Assembly (NCBI RefSeq): GCF_964355755.1
Contig: NC_092670.1
Coordinates: 22,133,201-22,197,200 of the forward strand
Source: Antedon mediterranea
Taxonomy: Eukaryota > Echinodermata > Crinoidea > Comatulida > Antedonidae
Direction of reading: 5' to 3'
DNA length: 64,000 nucleotides
Shown here one piece after another: positions 60,001 through 64,000 of this stretch; the stretch's first letter is position 1, and each line of letters begins with the position of its first letter. Made by a program: the position numbers and the translations under genes. Below the pieces are notes generated by a model. The model made no database searches, had not been told where the DNA came from, and saw only the letters and a program-made list of their open reading frames with translations.

Positions 60001-63000
60001 CTCAGGGGGTTTTGTTACATTATATAATGGTTGCCAGGACTGTTGAAGAGTACAGTTTACATCGTGGTCGTCTAAAAAAATAATAATACTATATTACACT
60101 TTTGTAGTTTATTATATGTATGTCATTAATTATTATTTTGATTACATGGTGGAATACTTAATTACAACAATTACAATAAACTGTATTAAGAGTCTTTCAC
60201 ACCTGATCCGGCACGGTTCTGGTCCGTCACGGTAAATAAAATTGAACACCAATGTTTTTTTTTCTCGATTCTCCATGCGCCAATAGGTATGCATGTATTC
60301 ACATGAAAACAAAATATTTATGTTTGATTTGATTTGCTGGTGCTGGACCCGTGCAGGAACAGGTGTGAAAGACCATTTACAATGAAAAAAGTTTCAGTTG
60401 TTACAGTGTACAAACTAAGATAAATAACTAAAAAAACACACAATACCTTCTTTTGGAGATTTGTTGACAGATATAAATATATACAGAGTAAAGTTTTCAT
60501 AATCATAGGAATCTTCTACCTCAGCATCTTCACCTTCAGTATCAGGTGGTTCTTCTTCAATTGCCTCAATATTTATAAAGAGAGCACTTCCTTCTCCAAC
60601 ATCTACAGAAAAAAAAAAAAAAAAAATAATAATAATAACAAAATAAAGAGCGCATGATCATTCATTATCGAACAACCAAGTGGCCAATCACAACACAACA
60701 ATTTGTCTTTCAGGTCAAAGGTAAACGATTTATCAAATAATTATCTGATTTGAATGAGATTATTATCGGTCAATATTTCTTGAGCAGAATCGGTTAAACC
60801 CCAAGTTACCTTCACCAGATTAAAAAGAAAATACATAAAAAATCCTGAAACCATGCACAGTGCATGCAAAAATGTGCACATCGCTTGTGTCTCATGCTCT
60901 GTTAAATTACATTCTTTCTTATATCATTCTAATGTGAAATTTCTGGTGGTATTTCTGTGTACTATTTTTACCAACATTTTTTAGGGGAGAATGAGAACAT
61001 ATTATTTTCAAAAATAGTACAATGTCTTGTTCAAGGGAAATTTCCATTGTTGTCAGCCACTCTGTTGCTTTTTTTTTTCCAAATCCGACAGCAACCTCTA
61101 CGGTCATCCAAAATTCTACACCAATTGTTGCCCAAGCAAATATCTAACCAACATATTATTTTCAAAAATGAAAAAATACTTACTCTCTAATTTTGTGAGC
61201 TGCATTGGGGTACCACTCAGAGTCGTTTCCAAATATTTCCACTCAATATCATTGGATGAGTTGTCTGCTTTCGGACCTAGGTGTTGCTCACTGCGACACA
61301 CCTCTACCACAATGGGAGAAAGTAATAATTCAACCACCATTTGTTGACCTGTATCATTGTAACAAACCATTCCAAAACCACCTCCGTCTGCTCCATCCAG
61401 GTTGTTTTCCTGCACTGATGACTAAAAATGCATATTAAACGGTTCAATTAATGAAAAAAATCAATAAAGCTGTTATTGTTAATAATTTCTACATTTTAGG
61501 ACAAAGTTTGAAAAAAAACATTGCTTCAAAATTTGAGTTAATATTAAAGGGTAGCTAAGTATTAATAAGTCGCATTGTGGGAAATGGCATACGTGTCATC
61601 ACATTGAATGTGGACCAAAAATGGTATAAAGTGGGGAACTTATTGTAAATGTAATTGTAAACAAATTTATATGCTGATAACCACCACACAACTGGTACTA
61701 TACCTGACATTCAACCTCATTTGTAGTATCATTTCCCGTTCCGACGAGCACTGTTGGGTCATCTGGAAGCTTACAACCGCCACCACTTCCACCATATGTT
61801 TCTATGTTTATTTAAAAATCAGAAACTATAATAAAGCAATCAGAAAGGCTGATCTAAGATTGGGGAGAGGGCTTAACAATGGTGAAATGATTTAGGCAGT
61901 CTGGGTTGACTGGGCCTCCCTTTGGATCTTCCTATGACAATGGTGTTTACTATACTATAGGTCCTCCAACCTGACCTGTTTTTTATTTGGTGGCCATAAA
62001 TAAATTGGTTTAAAAAGTATATCTTTCTCCTTTTTGCAGGAATAAAAAGTATTTTTGGTTTAAACACAATTATAAAATAGATGATGCTTACTAGCGCCTA
62101 ACGCTGTGGTGAAAGTCTTGCCAATGTCTGATGTAATCCCTTTACTGACAGTGACAACATTATCTTGACCAGCTACCATCTGGGATGCAATTTTCACTTG
62201 CAACATTGCCATGACATAATTCGCTTTTTCTGAATTTGATATTTTCTTTAAGTAATATAAAGAAAAGTCTACATTATAAATTATTATGTTCAAAACAAAA
62301 GCAAGTAAATAAAGCTCTGTCTACACTATCAAACTTTAAGTGGCAAAACAATTTGATGTGTCCATATATGGGCATTATGATGTCATATCACTACCATGTT
62401 TGGGCATATCACTACAATATTTGGGCACATAAAACTTTTTTTGTCAAATTAATTTGATAGTGTAGACAGAGCTTTGTAAGTAAACTACAAAATATTAATT
62501 CACCAATGCTTTTATAACAGATGTGGAATCTTCTTCTGTTCCTTCCTCTTCTTCCTCTTCGCTGTCAGTGTCATCAGTCAAATCTCTGTAATCAAAGATT
62601 AGCAAAAATATGTCAATACAAAATTGTACGATACTGATGAAAATGTTCTTTTAACCTTTATTATACCCGAGGAAGATCAGTCTTTTCGACTGATTGGGAT
62701 GGGAAAATAGTATTAATAAATATTTTAAAGTTTGTAAACAATAACAAACTAAAAAATGTGAATTATAGTTTTACAAAAGATTAGCTTATCTTGTTTCATA
62801 TTTCATTATTTATTATTAAAAACGTATACATGCTTCTTAAATGACAAACTTAGTTCTTCCAATGTTTATAAGGCTGAAAGTGAAATTGTGTACAGTTTTT
62901 AGTTGAACTTACTCTGATGTTGTTCCCGAAACAGCTGCTTCTTCATCAACATCATTCGTAGTTGGTGCAAAAAGTTTTGCTAAAGGAAAAATACAATATA

Positions 63001-63525
63001 ATCTCTGTAATTTTATGTTTCTGTCAATGCTAATCATACTACTATAAAGGGCCTTTCACACCTGTTTCAGCACGGTTCTGGTCCAGTGCCGATAAAATCA
63101 AATAAAACCTTTTCACAACGCTTCATGCAGCTTTGCCCTAATCGATATGGTATAATCATGATGATATGATTGATTTGACAAACCCATGTCGGAGAACAGG
63201 TGTAAAAGACTCTTTATAGAGTCATTAAAACTTCAACACCATGTTTCTTATCTGGAATCCAGTGTTGTTTCAGTACTACTTCACCTCTTTTCATGTGATG
63301 CAACCACTATAAATAGATTCTTTAGAGTAGCTATAATACACCACAGTTTAGAAATAATCTGTGGGTCAGATAGATTGTAAAGCCATATGGTGAGGCCTCT
63401 AGTGGGTCCATTAGAATAAACTCAAATGTTTTAAAGGATATTAAACCTTTTTTAAAGCAATAGTTCTTTGGTAGGTAGGCATACGAAATGCACTCACAGC
63501 CTGATGGTTTGGCTGTTGACAACCC
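48096..63525 (-). CDS. Polycystin-1-like protein, 3' portion, 21 visible exons, 1543 aa
   Basis: A PKD1/PKD1L/REJ-family receptor-channel of the plasma membrane or cilium, open at the 5' side. Exons in transcription order: 63498-63525, 62913-62979, 62504-62585, 62092-62245, 61704-61801, 61184-61421, 60447-60602, 59912-60071, 58448-58625, 57689-57913, 57087-57464, 55880-56755, 54762-54991, 54096-54273, 53447-53624, 52969-53088, 52204-52488, 50005-50327, 49358-49613, 48754-49020, 48096-48250. All phases join (4632 bases). Order: an acidic and GAIN-type ectodomain; a GPS site C..C.TYHLTSFGGGF with the HL-T cleavage motif (57689-57913); TM1 (VVFVFMTCCICIYTVVIIWA); PLAT (57087-57464, YNYEITFFTGVRKN...WLAVEE); a TM block with DAHLWFSVFMRP and CCLSLLFCTMM; a polycystin extracellular domain (LVGIARLRQLRV, CRPAYG, WGIVTVYGGGGYV); channel helices; pore LLGNFNF; last helix RVLGPIFFFSF...LLNMF-like VLMNMFITIINEAF; and a coiled-coil tail. 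Which vertebrate paralogue is closest cannot be told here. Confidence 0.93.
48290..48460. repeat. Segmental duplication flank, copy 2, within the polycystin last intron
   Basis: It matches 45770-45950 nearly base for base (actcaacaaagtgtcacttt and onward). It lies between the last two polycystin exons. Confidence 0.85.
49773..49923. mobile_element. MITE (CTCTGTCTACACTATCAAAC family), copy 5
   Basis: The left end is aagctctctctacactatca and the right end is gtgatagtgtagacagagct. The interior has 'gatgtcatatcactactatatttgggcatatcactaccata'. It lies in a polycystin intron. Confidence 0.9.
50685..50780 (-). mobile_element. tRNA-derived sequence (SINE-like)
   Basis: On the - strand, 'ggcgcgctggtctgtgctcgtg' and 'accgagatcgagtctcacc' resemble A and B boxes of a tRNA-type promoter. 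It does not fold into an intact tRNA by eye. It lies in a polycystin intron. Confidence 0.55.
51195..51660. other. CpG-rich patch in a polycystin intron
   Basis: It is unusually dense in gcgc, acgt and tacgc compared with neighbouring DNA. tatacgtgcgtagc (51200) is inverted relative to gctacgcacgta (51479), so it may be an inverted-repeat element of about 290 bp with a further CpG-rich tail. Its short open frames have no recognised motif. An (AAAT)n tract at 51747-51775 follows. Confidence 0.5.
52612..52800 (+). mobile_element. tRNA-derived SINE-like sequence, family 3, copy 2
   Basis: 'ggtggttaacattacatagccttccaatcccaaggtccgggtttcaatcctgacc' has a B-box-like gggtttcaatcctg. The tail 'agacttagtttataagcatgataaacta...catcctgtaatt' is shared with 39838-40260. 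It lies in a polycystin intron. Confidence 0.65.
53165..53345 (-). mobile_element. tRNA-derived SINE, family 2, copy 2
   Basis: It shares 'gatgtacactggacctacggtttatagtccttatctga' and the B-box-like region around 'agcgggtgagctttgaaccctt' with 23660-23890. It lies in a polycystin intron. Confidence 0.75.
53771..53842 (+). mobile_element. tRNA-like sequence, probably a SINE head or pseudo-tRNA
   Basis: gtggtctaatggttaggaca is a good A box and 'caggtttgaatctcgg' a B box. The anticodon arm tctgc/gcaga encloses atatcaa (anticodon ATC, an Asp codon reader). The acceptor ends do not pair and the T stem is imperfect, so a functional tRNA gene is unlikely. Confidence 0.5.
54345..54675. repeat. 16-bp tandem repeat (tatcatagtgacgtat)
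   Basis: About 20 copies alternate 'gacata', 'gacgta' and 'gacaaa' endings, with a few 'atactcta' interruptions. It lies in a polycystin intron. Confidence 0.92.
55015..55850. repeat. 30-bp tandem repeat, about 27 copies
   Basis: The unit is acaataatcaagatgtgaag followed by ctagtttgtg. It is a polycystin intron minisatellite. Because 30 is divisible by 3, the + strand carries a stop-free DVKLVCDNNQ-type frame at 55275-55802; that frame is a by-product of the repeat and not a gene. Confidence 0.95.
58763..59486. mobile_element. About 720-bp dispersed element, copy 2
   Basis: It starts ctagaaaggcactccgagag and 'gggcatacctccgcctac', and ends tacctccttggcagaggtaa. The interior matches 6396-7101 in the same orientation (for example aagtagttctcgagaaaatg). 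It lies in a polycystin intron. Confidence 0.8.
60190..60378. mobile_element. Inverted-repeat element (CTTTCACACCTG family)
   Basis: The left end gtctttcacacctgatccgg pairs with the right end 'caggaacaggtgtgaaagac'. The interior has 'cacggttctggtccgt' and 'gctggtgctggacccgtg'. A related copy is at 63048-63217. It lies in a polycystin intron. Confidence 0.85.
60605..60640. repeat. A-rich and (AAT)n microsatellite
   Basis: A run of A followed by aataataataa directly upstream (in transcription order) of the polycystin exon at 60447-60602. On the - strand it supplies part of the T-rich tract before that exon's acceptor. Confidence 0.85.
61016..61149 (-). pseudogene. Inserted partial copy of a polycystin exon, flanked by 20-bp direct repeats
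   Basis: These 134 bp match 55893-56027, inside the large polycystin exon, in the same orientation. The - strand text still reads TVEVAVGFGKKKATEWLTT like the parent TIEVAGGFGKEKATEWLTT. It has no splice sites of its own and is diverged. It is bounded by identical copies of aacatattattttcaaaaat at 60996-61015 and 61150-61169, like a target-site duplication. It sits 15 bases from the donor of the exon at 61184-61421. Confidence 0.85.
62311..62475. mobile_element. MITE (CTCTGTCTACACTATCAAAC family), copy 6, best preserved
   Basis: Ends aaagctctgtctacactatc and gatagtgtagacagagcttt are a perfect inverted repeat over at least 20 bp. The flanks read 'aaat' and 'gtaa'. Internal text is as in the other copies. 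It lies in a polycystin intron. Confidence 0.93.
63048..63217. mobile_element. Inverted-repeat element (CTTTCACACCTG family), copy 2
   Basis: The left end gggcctttcacacctgtttc with 'gcacggttctggtcc' matches 60190-60378. The right end is 'agaacaggtgtaaaagactc'. It lies in a polycystin intron. Confidence 0.8.
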
Positions 63526-64000
63526 CTGCAATACATACAACTCTAGTTATATAATAGTTGCCAACAAAGTCAATAAGATTACATAGGATTTCAATTAACT
63601 ACTTTGGAGTATTTTGTACTTTATGCTAAGTACATTGAGAATACTAAATATGCCAGTAATTCTCGGGTGGGACTCGAATCCACGACCTCCAAATCACTAG
63701 CCTGGCATTCATTCATACCTCTAGACCACCAAGCTTGTGCTGATGGCTAGGGGTTAGATTCGAGCCCAAGTAAGCAGCGGGTACTGCACCAGGATTGTAA
63801 TTGTTTGTAACTACTGTGGAGTAGCTTTGCGTCAATGTTTTGCATAATTGGTTGGATGTTATGTCCTACTCTGATGTATTTTGTACTTTATGCTAAGTAC
63901 ACTGAGAATACTTGCAGAAAAAATGTGTAATTTAAGTAATTCTCGACCAAGATTATGTAGTTATAGATATACACTAAAAAATCATATCATACTGTAAATT
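63526..64000. other. Polycystin intron running off the window, with a SINE
   Basis: No exon could be identified between 63526 and the right edge. The polycystin gene should continue beyond 64000, because the first visible exon enters in open phase and no signal peptide or start is present. Confidence 0.5.
63657..63815 (-). mobile_element. tRNA-derived SINE, family 1, copy 2
   Basis: On the - strand it has tggtctagaggtatgaatga (A box) and 'ggtcgtggattcgagtccc' (B box). It shares head and tail with 12448-12612. Confidence 0.82.

Overview
This is nuclear DNA from an invertebrate animal, most likely a deuterostome. It is AT-rich and intron-rich, with GT-AG splice sites, many short inverted-repeat elements, tRNA-derived SINEs and minisatellites. 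Gene content (iRhom, CIAO3, CYBC1/EROS, GEMIN8, polycystin-1-like) and frequent 'taggcctag' motifs make an echinoderm my best guess; the species cannot be fixed from the sequence.

Layout. At 1-64 there is one exon-like fragment with a protein-kinase glycine-loop signature. From 65 to 11538 the window is mostly repeats (20-bp, 47-bp and 82-bp arrays) with no convincing gene. On the + strand, 11539-27778 holds a 17-exon iRhom gene whose exon phases all join to a 902-codon frame. On the - strand, 36214-31115 holds a 10-exon CIAO3 (cytosolic iron-sulfur assembly) gene of 476 codons, the same length as the human protein. Head to head with it, 37372-39253 encodes CYBC1/EROS in 5 exons (192 aa), and 41273-42636 encodes most of GEMIN8. 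At 43905-47401 lie two tandem paralogues of a secreted or membrane immunoglobulin-like protein that I do not recognise; each carries a different lesion. From beyond the right edge down to 48096 on the - strand runs a polycystin-1-like gene. Its 21 visible exons join to 1543 codons with a GAIN/GPS region, a PLAT domain and the polycystin channel block, and its last exon exists in a second in-frame copy (45521-45678) between the two Ig genes.

The genes are mostly unrelated housekeeping or signalling loci. Their order recalls human 16p13.3 (RHBDF1, CIAO3, PKD1) and the related 17q25 (RHBDF2, CYBC1), which suggests old conserved linkage. The least explained part is 43.9-48.3 kb: a roughly 2.4-2.6 kb tandem duplication carried an Ig-receptor gene together with the terminal exon of the neighbouring polycystin. 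Other notable points are a 134-bp copy of a polycystin exon inserted between identical 20-bp direct repeats in an intron of the same gene, at least four inverted-repeat element families, and a minisatellite that seems to have grown from the end of one of these elements.
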